Part shown: positions 1 to 7,531 of the stretch, in pieces | How the letters are laid out: the number at the start of each line of letters is the position of its first letter | How positions within the stretch are numbered: position 1 is the first letter of the stretch | Assembly (NCBI GenBank): GCA_023457035.1 | Contig: JAEWNN010000159.1 | Coordinates: 1 to 19,153 of the forward strand | From: Verrucomicrobiota bacterium | GTDB lineage: Bacteria > Verrucomicrobiota > Verrucomicrobiia > Opitutales > Opitutaceae | DNA length: 19,153 nt | Reading direction: 5' to 3' | Position numbers and translations under genes: made by a program | The notes under the pieces: generated by a model | Database searches by the model: none | What the model was told of the DNA's origin: nothing | What the model saw: only the letters and a program-made list of their open reading frames with translations

Positions 1-721
1 CCACGATGCCGAAGAACCACGGCTCGCGCCGGAACGCCTCCGTGATGTGCGGGATGTAGAGCAGCGTGGCGAGCGTCACGATCACGTAGCAGAGGATGAA
101 GGCGATGATCAGCGGGTTCACCCAGCGCCGCACGCGCGCCTGCAACTCGCCCTCGGTCTTGAGCACGAGGTAGATCGCGCCGTGCATCGCGAACAACGCG
201 ACCGTCGTCACGCCCATCGCCAGCGAGTACGGGTGCAACAGCCCGAGGAACGTCCCGGCGAACTCGCCGTGCGCGTCGAGCGGGATGCCCCACGCGATGT
301 TGCCCATCGCCACGCCGATCAGCAGCGCCGAGCCCGTGCTGCCCGCCGCGAATCCGACATCCCAGCACCGTCGCCAGACTGGCGAGGGGTGCTTGCTGCG
401 AAACTCGATCGCCACCGCGCGGAAGATCAGCGCGCACAGCAGCAGCATGAACGCGAGATAGAAGCCCGAGAACACCGTGGCGTACACCATGGGGAAGGCC
501 GCGAAGAGCGCGCCGCCGCCGGTGACCAGCCACACCTCGTTGCCGTCCCACACCGGACCGATGGCGTTGAGGAAGACGCGCCGGTCCTCGTCCTTCTTCA
601 CCGCGAGGAGGTGGAGCACGCCCACGCCGAGGTCGAAGCCGTCGAGGATCACGTAGCCGGTGAACAGTACGCCCACGAGCGCGAACCACACCGTGTTGAG
701 ATCAAGGTTACCGAAGCTCAT
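1..721 (-). CDS. cydB: Cytochrome bd ubiquinol oxidase subunit II (CydB), 3' end cut by window edge
   Basis: This gene encodes the membrane partner subunit of cytochrome bd oxidase, which reduces O2 with quinol electrons in the cytoplasmic membrane. I translated the minus strand from the ATG at 721; the frame stays open for 240 codons to the window edge, so the C-terminal part is missing. The protein begins MSFGNLDLNTVWFALVG. It shows the CydB hallmarks GFDLGVG (residues 28-34) and GPVWDGNEVWLVTGGGALF (residues 55-73), followed by hydrophobic helices such as FSGFYLAFMLLLCALIF and PLIIAFILCYVIVTLATLL. A purine-rich AAAGGAC lies about 7 bases upstream of the ATG and may be the ribosome binding site. 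It lies downstream of cydA on the same strand, the usual cydAB order, but with a 194-base spacer. The family call is firm. The start is supported by family alignment. Confidence 0.95.
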   Translation of the reverse strand, partial: MSFGNLDLNTVWFALVGVLFTGYVILDGFDLGVGVLHLLAVKKDEDRRVFLNAIGPVWDGNEVWLVTGGGALFAAFPMVYATVFSGFYLAFMLLLCALIFRAVAIEFRSKHPSPVWRRCWDVGFAAGSTGSALLIGVAMGNIAWGIPLDAHGEFAGTFLGLLHPYSLAMGVTTVALFAMHGAIYLVLKTEGELQARVRRWVNPLIIAFILCYVIVTLATLLYIPHITEAFRREPWFFGIV

Positions 722-760
722 GCGGAAAGTCCTTTCACCCGAACACCGGAACAGACGACA

Positions 761-888
761 GAAGGAAACGAAGAGAACAAAGGTCCGGCTGCCGAACCGG
801 AACAGATCCACCGGCGTCTCGTTTCGGGATGCCCGGCAATCGTGGCCGGCCAAGCATCGTTCAGTCCTTCGTGACCTTCGTTGTCTTC
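761..888. repeat. Imperfect inverted-repeat element in the cydA-cydB spacer
   Basis: Positions 761-785 and 864-888 form an imperfect inverted repeat; by hand, 18 of 25 bases match after reverse complementing. Both arms consist of short GAAG/ACGAAG-type units with a period of about 8-9 bases. On the minus strand the right arm reads AACGAAGGTCACGAAGGA. The element lies between cydA and cydB and would be transcribed within the operon mRNA. A 60-codon open frame across it (718-900, minus) reads as repeat-derived sequence rather than a gene. The symmetry is seen directly. Membership in a dispersed family is inferred from similar elements near 15.4-16.5 kb. Confidence 0.5.
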
Positions 889-914
889 TGTCGAATTCAT
901 ATTCCGATTCCGAG

Positions 915-943
915 TTCAGCCTTCAGCGTTCAGTCCTTCAGCC
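915..943. repeat. TTCAGNN heptad tandem repeat overlapping the cydA stop
   Basis: The plus strand reads TTCAGCC (915-921), TTCAGCG (922-928), TTCAGTC (929-935), one C, then TTCAGCC (937-943) and a degenerate TTCGA. The cydA stop codon (916-918) and its last nine or so codons lie inside this run, which therefore encodes the C-terminal residues AEGLNAEG. Confidence 0.7.
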
Positions 944-2319
944 TTCGATTTCCCGGCGCCGAAGCCCAGCCCGAGCTTGCCGCTGGGCTGCAGGTCCGAG
1001 TCGTCCGGCCCATGCTGGATCTTCTCGTTGAGCAGGAAAACGAACACCGCAAAAAGCAGCACGTACACGACGCCGAACATCACCATCGAGGCGACGACGT
1101 GGTTGGCGGTGACGACCTTCGAGAGCGCGTCCGACGTCTTCAGTAACCGGTACACGATCCACGGCTGGCGCCCGACCTCCGCCGCCCACCAGCCGGCCTG
1201 GTTGGCGATCTGCGGCCCGAGCACCGAGAGCGTGAGCGCCCCGAGCAGCAGCCGCGAGTGCTCCAACTTGCCGCGCCACAACGCCCAAGCGGCCCACGCC
1301 GCGAGTCCGATCAGCGCCATGCCGACCGCCACCATGATGTGATAAAGCTGGAACGTGAAGTTCACCGGCGGGCGGCCGTCGGGCCGGACCGCCGGGTCGT
1401 TGAGACCCTTGACCACCGTCTGCGTGTCGCCGCCGACCAGGAAGCTGAGCATGCCGGGAATGGCGACGCCGCGGGTGGTCTCGGTCTTCTCGTCGACCCA
1501 GCCGAAGAGGTAGAGCGGCGCCTGTGCGGTCGTCTCGTACTGCCCCTCGAACGCCGCGAGCTTCGCGGGCTGGTTGTGCGCCACGCCCTCGGCGCTCTGG
1601 TGCCCGGTGGCCAGGGAGAGCAGCGTCGCGCCGGCGGCCACCGCGAGCCCGAGCTTCACCGAGGCCAACGCGAACTCGCGGTGGCGCTTCTTCAACAGGT
1701 ACCACGCGCCCACGCTCACCATCAGCCACGCGCCCGCCTGCCAGCAGCCGATCACGGTGTGCGTGAGTCGATCCAGCGCCGAGGGGTTGAAGACCATCGC
1801 CCAAAAATCCGTGATCTCCGCGCGCGCCTTCAGGCCCTCGCCCACGATGTGGTAGCCGGCCGGCGTCTGCATCCAGGAGTTCGCCACAATGATCCAGACC
1901 GCCGAGAAGTGCGCGCCGAAGGCCACCATGCAGGTGGCGAAGAAATGCAGCTTCGGGCCGACCTTGTCCCAGCCGAAGAGCAGGATCGCCAGAAAGCCCG
2001 ACTCGAGGAAGAACGCGAAGATCCCCTCCGCCGCCAGCGCGCTGCCGAAGACGTCGCCCACGTAGCGCGAGTACGTCGCCCAATTCGTGCCGAACTCGAA
2101 CTCCAGCACGATGCCCGTCGCCACGCCCAGCGCGAAGGTGAGGGCAAAGACCTTCGTCCAGAACCGCGCCATCTGGTGGTAGAGCGGCTTCTTCGTCCAC
2201 AGCCACATCCCCTCGTTGAGCACGAGCAGCAACCCGAGCCCGATGCTCAGCGGCGGGTAGAGGTAGTGGAACGCGGTGGTGAGCGCGAACTGCAGGCGCG
2301 AGAGCAGGAGGACGTCCAT
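916..2319 (-). CDS. cydA: Cytochrome bd ubiquinol oxidase subunit I (CydA), short Q-loop type
   Basis: This is the catalytic haem-bearing subunit of bd oxidase, 467 aa. I chose the ATG at 2319 because family similarity begins at MDVLLLSRLQFALTTAFHYL; the frame is open 40 codons further upstream, but that stretch is not family-like. Conserved residues, with likely E. coli equivalents: His18 (H19, haem b595), Glu98 and Glu106 in AAEGIFAFFLES (E99 and E107), His187 in LTHTVIGCWQAGAW (H186, haem b558), Lys253 and Glu258 in AKLAAFE (K252 and E257, quinol site), Met329 in YHIMVAVGM (M393), and GRQPW at 383-387. Only 71 residues separate Glu258 from Met329, against 136 between the E. coli equivalents, so this is a short Q-loop enzyme. 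The last residues (KAEGLNAEG) are encoded by intergenic heptad repeats. No cydX is visible, but the window ends inside cydB. Confidence 0.97.
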   Translation of the reverse strand: MDVLLLSRLQFALTTAFHYLYPPLSIGLGLLLVLNEGMWLWTKKPLYHQMARFWTKVFALTFALGVATGIVLEFEFGTNWATYSRYVGDVFGSALAAEGIFAFFLESGFLAILLFGWDKVGPKLHFFATCMVAFGAHFSAVWIIVANSWMQTPAGYHIVGEGLKARAEITDFWAMVFNPSALDRLTHTVIGCWQAGAWLMVSVGAWYLLKKRHREFALASVKLGLAVAAGATLLSLATGHQSAEGVAHNQPAKLAAFEGQYETTAQAPLYLFGWVDEKTETTRGVAIPGMLSFLVGGDTQTVVKGLNDPAVRPDGRPPVNFTFQLYHIMVAVGMALIGLAAWAAWALWRGKLEHSRLLLGALTLSVLGPQIANQAGWWAAEVGRQPWIVYRLLKTSDALSKVVTANHVVASMVMFGVVYVLLFAVFVFLLNEKIQHGPDDSDLQPSGKLGLGFGAGKSKAEGLNAEG

Positions 2320-2437
2320 GGTACGCCGGCCACTGTGCCGCGCCGCCGCGGCCAACCGCAAGCCGGCAGCGCAAAGGCGGCGCCCGCCTCCCGCCCGGTT
2401 CCATCCACGCGAACCGTGCACCGCGCCGCCCCGCGCC

Positions 2438-2464
2438 ATGAACAGGAATTCACGTCCTGTTCAT
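2438..2464. promoter_or_regulatory. Perfect 10-bp inverted repeat, candidate operator between cydA and the PAP2 operon
   Basis: ATGAACAGGA (2438-2447) and TCCTGTTCAT (2455-2464) are exact reverse complements separated by the 7 bases ATTCACG. The site lies in the 229-base divergent intergenic region, about 118 bases upstream of the cydA start and 84 upstream of the PAP2 start. It could therefore be an operator for a dimeric regulator acting on either gene or both, or form a hairpin in a leader RNA. It is AT-richer than its surroundings. It is not an FNR box (TTGAT-N4-ATCAA). I see no convincing -35/-10 pair around it. Confidence 0.5.
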
Positions 2465-2548
2465 CCCGCTGTCATCCCCGTCTGGCATGCTGGCCCGACC
2501 ACGCGCCGTTCCGCCGCCGGCGCCAGCCGTCTGCCACCATAGCCACTG

Positions 2549-3199
2549 ATGCTCGCGCCCCTCGCCGACCGCCTCCTCGCCTTCCTCGCCGATTGGGACA
2601 CCGCCGCATTCCTCCTTCTCAACGGCCTCCACTCGCCGTTTTGGGACATCGTGATGGCACAGGTCTCGAGCCCCTGGGTTCAGATAACCGTACATGTGCT
2701 CTTACTCGCCGCCGTCTTCCGGCAGGCCGCCTGGCGGCGCAGTGCTACGCTCTTCGCGGTGCTGCTGCTCGTGATCTTCGTCGATCTCGCCGGCACCCAT
2801 GCGATCAAGGACACCGTGCAGCGGGTGCGCCCCTGCAACGAAAGTAGCCTGACCTCCACGATCCACTTCGTCGGCGGCCGGCGCAGCGGCGCCTTCAGCT
2901 TCATCTCCACCCACACCTCGTACGCCTTCGCGCTGGCCGGTTTCGCCTGGTTCTCGTTCGCTCGTCGCCGGCTCGCGCTGGGGCTGGGAGTTTGGGCCGC
3001 GACGGTCGGCTACAGCCGCATCTACCTCGGGCTGCACTATCCCGGCGACATCCTCGGTGCCGCCCTCTGGGGTGTGGGCTCGGCCGCGGCGCTGCACGGC
3101 GCCGTCGTGCTCGCGCAACGTCTGCCGTGGTGCGGCGGACACTGGCCGGAACTCCCCACCGCAAACACCGCGCCCACCCGCCTTTCGCCCCACCCTTGA
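2549..3199 (+). CDS. PAP2-family membrane phosphatase
   Basis: This 216-aa integral membrane protein belongs to the type-2 phosphatidic acid phosphatase family, whose members remove phosphate from lipid phosphates or diphosphates (undecaprenyl-PP, phosphatidylglycerol phosphate) or transfer it. The three signature motifs are visible: K87-x6-R94-P95 (KDTVQRVRP), a central STH at 120-122 in place of the usual PSGH, and S156-R157-x5-H163-x3-D167 (SRIYLGLHYPGD). H122 and H163 are the expected catalytic histidines. Hydrophobic segments fall near 43-57, 67-82, 124-138, 144-155 and 168-190. The stop is 11 bases before the next gene, so it is the first gene of a four-gene operon. No Shine-Dalgarno is apparent; the ATG was chosen by family length. 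A role in recycling or supplying lipid for the downstream LTA-synthase-like enzyme is inferred. Confidence 0.88.
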   Translation: MLAPLADRLLAFLADWDTAAFLLLNGLHSPFWDIVMAQVSSPWVQITVHVLLLAAVFRQAAWRRSATLFAVLLLVIFVDLAGTHAIKDTVQRVRPCNESSLTSTIHFVGGRRSGAFSFISTHTSYAFALAGFAWFSFARRRLALGLGVWAATVGYSRIYLGLHYPGDILGAALWGVGSAAALHGAVVLAQRLPWCGGHWPELPTANTAPTRLSPHP

Positions 3200-3210
3200 C
3201 CCGTCTCCCC

Positions 3211-5313
3211 ATGTCGACCGACTCCGCTTCACTGCTGTCGTGGCTCGCTCGCCCGCTTCGCCGCCGTCACGGCGGACTGCTGGTCTTCCTCGTGCTGTTT
3301 GTCGGCGTCGCCCAATTGTCGCGACTGGCGCTGCTGCTGCAGGCGCGCTCCGCCGTCTCGTGGAACGCCGGTCTGTTCGCCGCGGCGGCCATCGGCTTCG
3401 TCTTCGATCTTGCCGCCGGCCTGCTCTGGGCCGCGCCGCTCTGGCTGCTGCTCACGCTCGCCCCGGCCCGCGCCTTCGCCGGCCGCCTCGGCCGCGGCAC
3501 CGCGCATGGGCTCTTCCTCGCGATCCTCTACGCCCTGCTCTTCGGCGCGGTCGCCGAGTGGTTGTTCTGGGACGAGTTCGCCGCGCGCTTCAACTTCATC
3601 GCCGTCGACTACCTCGTCTACACCAAGGAGGTCGTCGGCAACATCCGCGAGTCGTATCCGTTGCCGTGGATCTTCGGCGGCCTGCTCGCCGCCGCCCTCG
3701 CCGGCCACGCGCTCCTCCTGCGCACCGGCCTCGTCGCCCGCTGGCTCGCCGCACCGGCCGAACCATGGTCGCGCCGCTGGCGCGGCAGCCTGCCCTGGCT
3801 GGCCGCGATGCTCGCCGCTGCGGTCGCGCTCGAGGAACGCGTCATCCCGGGTTTCCGGGACAATTTCCAGCGCGAGCTCGCCAAAAACGGCCTCTGGTCG
3901 CTCGTCGCCGCCTTCCGCGCCAACGAGCTCCCCTACGACCAGTTCTACCCGTCCGTCCCGCTCGACTGCGCCTTCGCCACCCTCCGCCGCGAACTCGCGG
4001 CCGACGGTTCCATCCTCCCCGCCGCCCCGGCGCGCGACACGCTACGCCAGATCGCCAACCCCGGCCCCGCGCTGCATCCCAACATCGTCCAGATCACCGT
4101 CGAGAGCCTCAGCGCCGAGTTCCTCGGCTCGTTCAACCCCGAGTCGAAGCTCACCCCCAACCTCGACGCCCTCGCGCCGCAGAGCCTCGTCTTCACCCAA
4201 CTCTACGCCACCGGCACCCGCACCGACCGCGGCATGGAGGCGCTCACCCTCTCGCTCCCGCCCACCGCCGGCCGCTCCCTCGTCAAGCGCCCGCACAACG
4301 AGGACCTCTTCACCCTCGGCAGCGTGCTGCGCACCCGCGGCTACGACACGGCCTTCCTCTACAGCGGCTACGGCTACTTCGACAACATGAACTACTTTTT
4401 CGGACACAACGGCTATCGCGTCGTCGACCGCGCCGCCGTCGCCCAGTCCGACATCACCTTCGCCAACGCCTGGGGCGCCTGCGACGAGGATCTCTACCGC
4501 TGGACCCTCCGCGAGGCCGATGCCGCGTACGCCGCCGGCCGGCCGTTCCACCACTTCGTGATGACGACCTCCAACCACCGGCCCTTCACCTTTCCCGCCG
4601 GCCGCATCGACCTCCCCTCGAAGACCGCCGGCCGCGCCGGCGGCGTGAAGTACACCGACTTCGCCATCGGCCAGTTCCTCCGCGCCGCCGCCGCGAAACC
4701 ATGGTACAAGGACACGATCTTCGTCATCGTCGCCGACCACTGCGCCTCCTCCGCCGGCCGCAGCGAGCTGCCCGTCGCGAAGTACCACATCCCGCTGCTC
4801 ATCTTCGCCCCCGGCGGCCAGATCGCCCCCGGCCGGGTCGATACGCTGATGAGTCAGATCGACTACGCGCCCACCCTCCTCGGGCTCCTCAACTGGAGCT
4901 ACCCGAGCCGCTTTTTCGGCCAGGATGTCCGCCGCATTGCCCCCGCGCAGGGCCGCGCCCTCGTGGGCAACTACCAGAAGCTCGGCCTCCTGGCCGCCAA
5001 CCGCCTCGTCGTGCTCAAACCGGTGCAACAGGACGCCACCTACCGCTGCGATCCCACCACGCGCTCACTCACCCCGGCCGGGCACGACGAGGCCCTCCTT
5101 TCCCGCACCATCGCCGAGTACGAGACCGCCAGCGACCTCTACCGCCGCCACGCCTACACGCCGCCCACCGCCGCCGAGACGGCCACGCTCGCCGCCGTGG
5201 AGCCCGCCACCGCGTGTCTCCAACCTCTCCTCTCGCCCCCGGCAACCACGGGCTCCGCCGCTGTTGCCCTCCGCGCCGCCGGCGGCCTACCCTCCCCGAC
5301 GACGACCCAATGA
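3211..5313 (+). CDS. LTA synthase / phosphoglycerol transferase-like membrane sulfatase-fold protein
   Basis: This 700-aa protein has an N-terminal membrane domain (helices near 22-45, 53-71, 72-87, 99-119, 153-170, 195-207) followed by an extracytoplasmic alkaline-phosphatase/sulfatase-fold domain from about 288 to 575. Active-site residues expected from the LtaS family are present: E298 (QITVESLSAEF), the nucleophile T338 (TGTRTDRGMEAL), the substrate-side H456 (TTSNHRPF) and D509-H510 (VIVADHCAS). Relatives move glycerol-phosphate (LtaS, OpgB/MdoB) or phosphoethanolamine (EptA) from phospholipid to a glycan or lipid. The substrate cannot be told from sequence. I chose the ATG at 3211 because upstream codons in the same frame are non-family, Arg-rich sequence that overlaps the PAP2 gene. 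The C-terminal tail after 640 is low-complexity Ala/Pro/Thr. The stop overlaps the next start by ATGA (5310-5313), implying translational coupling to the response regulator. Confidence 0.9.
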   Translation: MSTDSASLLSWLARPLRRRHGGLLVFLVLFVGVAQLSRLALLLQARSAVSWNAGLFAAAAIGFVFDLAAGLLWAAPLWLLLTLAPARAFAGRLGRGTAHGLFLAILYALLFGAVAEWLFWDEFAARFNFIAVDYLVYTKEVVGNIRESYPLPWIFGGLLAAALAGHALLLRTGLVARWLAAPAEPWSRRWRGSLPWLAAMLAAAVALEERVIPGFRDNFQRELAKNGLWSLVAAFRANELPYDQFYPSVPLDCAFATLRRELAADGSILPAAPARDTLRQIANPGPALHPNIVQITVESLSAEFLGSFNPESKLTPNLDALAPQSLVFTQLYATGTRTDRGMEALTLSLPPTAGRSLVKRPHNEDLFTLGSVLRTRGYDTAFLYSGYGYFDNMNYFFGHNGYRVVDRAAVAQSDITFANAWGACDEDLYRWTLREADAAYAAGRPFHHFVMTTSNHRPFTFPAGRIDLPSKTAGRAGGVKYTDFAIGQFLRAAAAKPWYKDTIFVIVADHCASSAGRSELPVAKYHIPLLIFAPGGQIAPGRVDTLMSQIDYAPTLLGLLNWSYPSRFFGQDVRRIAPAQGRALVGNYQKLGLLAANRLVVLKPVQQDATYRCDPTTRSLTPAGHDEALLSRTIAEYETASDLYRRHAYTPPTAAETATLAAVEPATACLQPLLSPPATTGSAAVALRAAGGLPSPTTTQ

Positions 5314-5975
5314 AAGTCCTCATCGTCGAAGACGAACCGCGCATGGGCGCCTTCATCGCGAAGGCCCTCACCGAACAGAGCTACACCGTGCAGCTCGTCC
5401 GCTCCTGCGCCGCCGCCCGCGACGCCCTCGCCGAGGACCCCGTCGACGCCGTCATCCTCGACCTCGGCCTGCCCGACGGCGACGGCCTCGACCTCCTCCG
5501 CCAGTGGCGCGCCGCCGGCTTCAACGAGCCCGTCCTCATCCTCAGCGCCCGCGACGCCCGCGAGGACCGCGTCGCCGGCCTCAACCTCGGCGCCGACGAC
5601 TACCTGCCGAAACCCTTCGGCATGGACGAGCTCCTCGCCCGCCTCCGCTCGCTCCTGCGCCGTCAGGCCGGGGTGAAGACCACCGTCCTTGCCCACGGCG
5701 AACTCCGCGTCGACCTGCTCGCCCGCACCGTCACCCACGCCGGCCAGCGTGTCGTCCTCACCAACCGCGAGTTCGCCCTCGTCGAGCTCTTCCTCCAGAA
5801 CCCCGGCCGCGTGCTCACCCGGACCTTCATCGCCGAGCGCGTCTGGCAGGCCAGCTACGACCTCGGCACCAACCTCATCGACGTCTACGTGCGTCGCCTT
5901 CGCCAAAAACTGGAGACACCCGGCGGCCCCCCCTTCATCCAGACCGTCCGCGGCATGGGCTACCAGCTCGCATGA
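5310..5975 (+). CDS. OmpR/PhoB-family response regulator
   Basis: This is a 221-aa two-component DNA-binding regulator. The receiver domain (1-118) has the acidic pocket at E7-D8-E9, phospho-acceptor D51 (VILDLGLPDGDG), S79 (LILSARD) and K101 (LPKPF). The C-terminal winged-helix domain (about 127-221) shows LTNREFALVELFLQNPG, the recognition-helix region NLIDVYVRRLRQKL, and the closing RGMGYQLA. It starts inside the end of the LtaS-like gene and ends inside the kinase start, both through ATGA overlaps. It is therefore almost certainly co-translated with both and is the cognate partner of the downstream kinase. OmpR-type regulators often control their own operon. I found no obvious direct repeat upstream of 2549, so the target is unknown. 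Confidence 0.95.
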   Translation: MKVLIVEDEPRMGAFIAKALTEQSYTVQLVRSCAAARDALAEDPVDAVILDLGLPDGDGLDLLRQWRAAGFNEPVLILSARDAREDRVAGLNLGADDYLPKPFGMDELLARLRSLLRRQAGVKTTVLAHGELRVDLLARTVTHAGQRVVLTNREFALVELFLQNPGRVLTRTFIAERVWQASYDLGTNLIDVYVRRLRQKLETPGGPPFIQTVRGMGYQLA

Positions 5976-7405
5976 GCGCACCGCCCGCACAGGCTGCGCC
6001 GCGCGCCCCGGTGTTCGGCTCGTTCACCTGGAAGCTCGCCCTGCGCCTGGCGCTGCTCGTCACCGCCACGTCCGCCGCCGTCCTCGCCGCCGGCGGCGTG
6101 CTGCTCTCCCGCCAGTGGGTGCGCAACATCGATGCCCTCCACGCCACCGAGGGCCGCGAACTCGACGAGATCGTCGCCGCGGTCTCCCCGCTCACCCCGC
6201 ACGACCTCGCCCGCCGCATTCAGGGCGAGTCCGACTACGACCTCGGGCTCTACTACATCCAGATCCGCGACCGCTCCGGCCGGGAACTCTACCGCTCGCC
6301 CAACCTCGGGGCCCAGTCGCTCCCCGCACCCGAGTCCCTCGCCGCGCGCACCACCGCCAGCCTCCCCGAGCTGGGCGAAGTCCGCCTCACCACCCGTTCC
6401 GGCCATGACTGGTGGATTCAGATCGCCAGCCCACTCCGCCAATCCCGCCGCCTGCTCGTCGAGTACATCCGCATCGGCGGCGCCCTCCTGGGCGCCGTCG
6501 CCCTCGCCAGCATCGCCATCGGCTGGGCCTTCGCCCGCCTCGCCCTGCGCCCCGTCCGCGCCATCCGCGAGACCGCCCTGCATATCGGCGGCGACAACCT
6601 CGGCGCGCGCATCCCCGTCCCCGCCGGCCGCGACGAGCTCGCCGCCCTCACCGTCCTGCTCAACCAGATGTTCGACCGGCTCGAGGCCGCCTTCAACCAG
6701 GCCCGCCGCTTCACCGCCGACGCCTCCCACGAGCTCAAGACGCCCCTCACCCTTATCCGCCTCCACGCCGAGCAACTCCGCTCCCGTCTCGCCGCCGACC
6801 ACGAGGCCACCGCCCAGCTCGACGAATTGCTCGACTCCGTCATCCGCCTCCAACGCATCGTCGAGAGCCTCCTCTTCCTCGCCAAGGCCGAGGCCGGCAC
6901 CTTCGCCCTCCGTCTCCAGCCTACCACCACCGCCGCCGTGCTCGACGAGCTCGCCGAGGATGCCGCCGCGCTCTGTGAGGACCGCGGCGTGCGCTTCGTC
7001 TGCGAGCGCGACAACGCCGCCCCCGTGCGCTGCGAACCCGTCCTCGTCCGCCAGCTCCTGCTCAACCTCGTCGGTAACGCCGTGCGCGTCTCGCCCGCCG
7101 GCGGCGCCATCACCCTCGCGTCGCAGGTGCGCGACGGCATCTGGGTCCTCGCCGTGGCCGACGAGGGCCCCGGCCTGCCGCCCGAACAGCTCGAACACGT
7201 CTTCGCACGCTTCGTCCGGTTCGAGCCGCCCGGGGCCGCCCGTGCCGCCGCTCCGGACCTGAATGCCGGGCACGGTCTCGGCCTCGCCATCTGCCGCAGC
7301 ATCGCCGAGCTCCACGGCGGCACGATCGGGGCCGCCAACCGGTCCGACCGCCCCGGCCTGCGCGTCGAGGCCCGTTGGCCCGCCGGCGGCCCCGCCGGGG
7401 TCTGA
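5972..7405 (+). CDS. Sensor histidine kinase (HAMP, HisKA, HATPase_c)
   Basis: This is a 477-aa membrane histidine kinase. TM1 is about 24-46 and TM2 about 166-190, enclosing a periplasmic sensor region of about 115 residues (47-165) that I do not recognise. A HAMP linker follows (about 190-242, with the ALRPVRAIRE signature), then the HisKA dimerisation domain with the phospho-acceptor H253 in FTADASHELKTPLTLIR. The catalytic domain carries the N box (LLLNLVGNAVRVSP, N365 and N369), G1 box DEGPG (397-401), an F box near 411-417 and G2 box GHGLGLAI (433-440). All catalytic residues are present. The start codon overlaps the response regulator stop. Gene order recalls basS (pmrB) downstream of eptA-basR, so envelope stress, cationic peptides or metal ions are plausible signals; this is inference only. 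Confidence 0.95.
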   Translation: MSAPPAQAAPRAPVFGSFTWKLALRLALLVTATSAAVLAAGGVLLSRQWVRNIDALHATEGRELDEIVAAVSPLTPHDLARRIQGESDYDLGLYYIQIRDRSGRELYRSPNLGAQSLPAPESLAARTTASLPELGEVRLTTRSGHDWWIQIASPLRQSRRLLVEYIRIGGALLGAVALASIAIGWAFARLALRPVRAIRETALHIGGDNLGARIPVPAGRDELAALTVLLNQMFDRLEAAFNQARRFTADASHELKTPLTLIRLHAEQLRSRLAADHEATAQLDELLDSVIRLQRIVESLLFLAKAEAGTFALRLQPTTTAAVLDELAEDAAALCEDRGVRFVCERDNAAPVRCEPVLVRQLLLNLVGNAVRVSPAGGAITLASQVRDGIWVLAVADEGPGLPPEQLEHVFARFVRFEPPGAARAAAPDLNAGHGLGLAICRSIAELHGGTIGAANRSDRPGLRVEARWPAGGPAGV

Positions 7406-7458
7406 CACCGGGAGGTTGCCCGGCCATGGCGAGGCAGCCGTTCCCCGCGCCAACCCGG

Positions 7459-7480
7459 GCTCGCCTCGGCCCCGGCGAGC
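7459..7480 (+). terminator. Hairpin after the two-component operon
   Basis: GCTCGCC (7459-7465) and GGCGAGC (7474-7480) pair perfectly around an 8-base loop, 54 bases after the kinase stop and 52 before the next start. No T-tract follows, so intrinsic termination is uncertain. The loop sequence (CTCGGCCCCGG) recurs just downstream near 7503. Confidence 0.3.
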
Positions 7481-7531
7481 TGTATCCGTGGATTCGCCCC
7501 GCCTCGGCCCCGGAACCGGAACCTCCCCGTC

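Noticed and set aside
47..874. 275-codon plus-strand open frame opposite cydB
   Set aside because: The minus strand encodes an unmistakable CydB; the plus-strand product is His/Arg/Glu-rich with no domains.
718..900. 60-codon minus-strand open frame between cydA and cydB as a cydX-like small subunit gene
   Set aside because: CydX is a short hydrophobic helix usually placed after cydB. This translation (NEGHEG and so on) is hydrophilic, repeat-derived and not membrane-spanning.
2438..2464. FNR, Fur or LexA box
   Set aside because: The arms (ATGAACAGGA) do not match TTGAT-N4-ATCAA, the Fur 19-mer or the LexA CTG-N10-CAG spacing; it is kept as an unassigned inverted repeat.
3057..5309. Open frame continuing upstream of the response regulator start
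   Set aside because: It is an Arg/Pro-rich reading of the LtaS-like gene in another frame. The receiver domain begins exactly at the ATG at 5310, which overlaps the previous stop.
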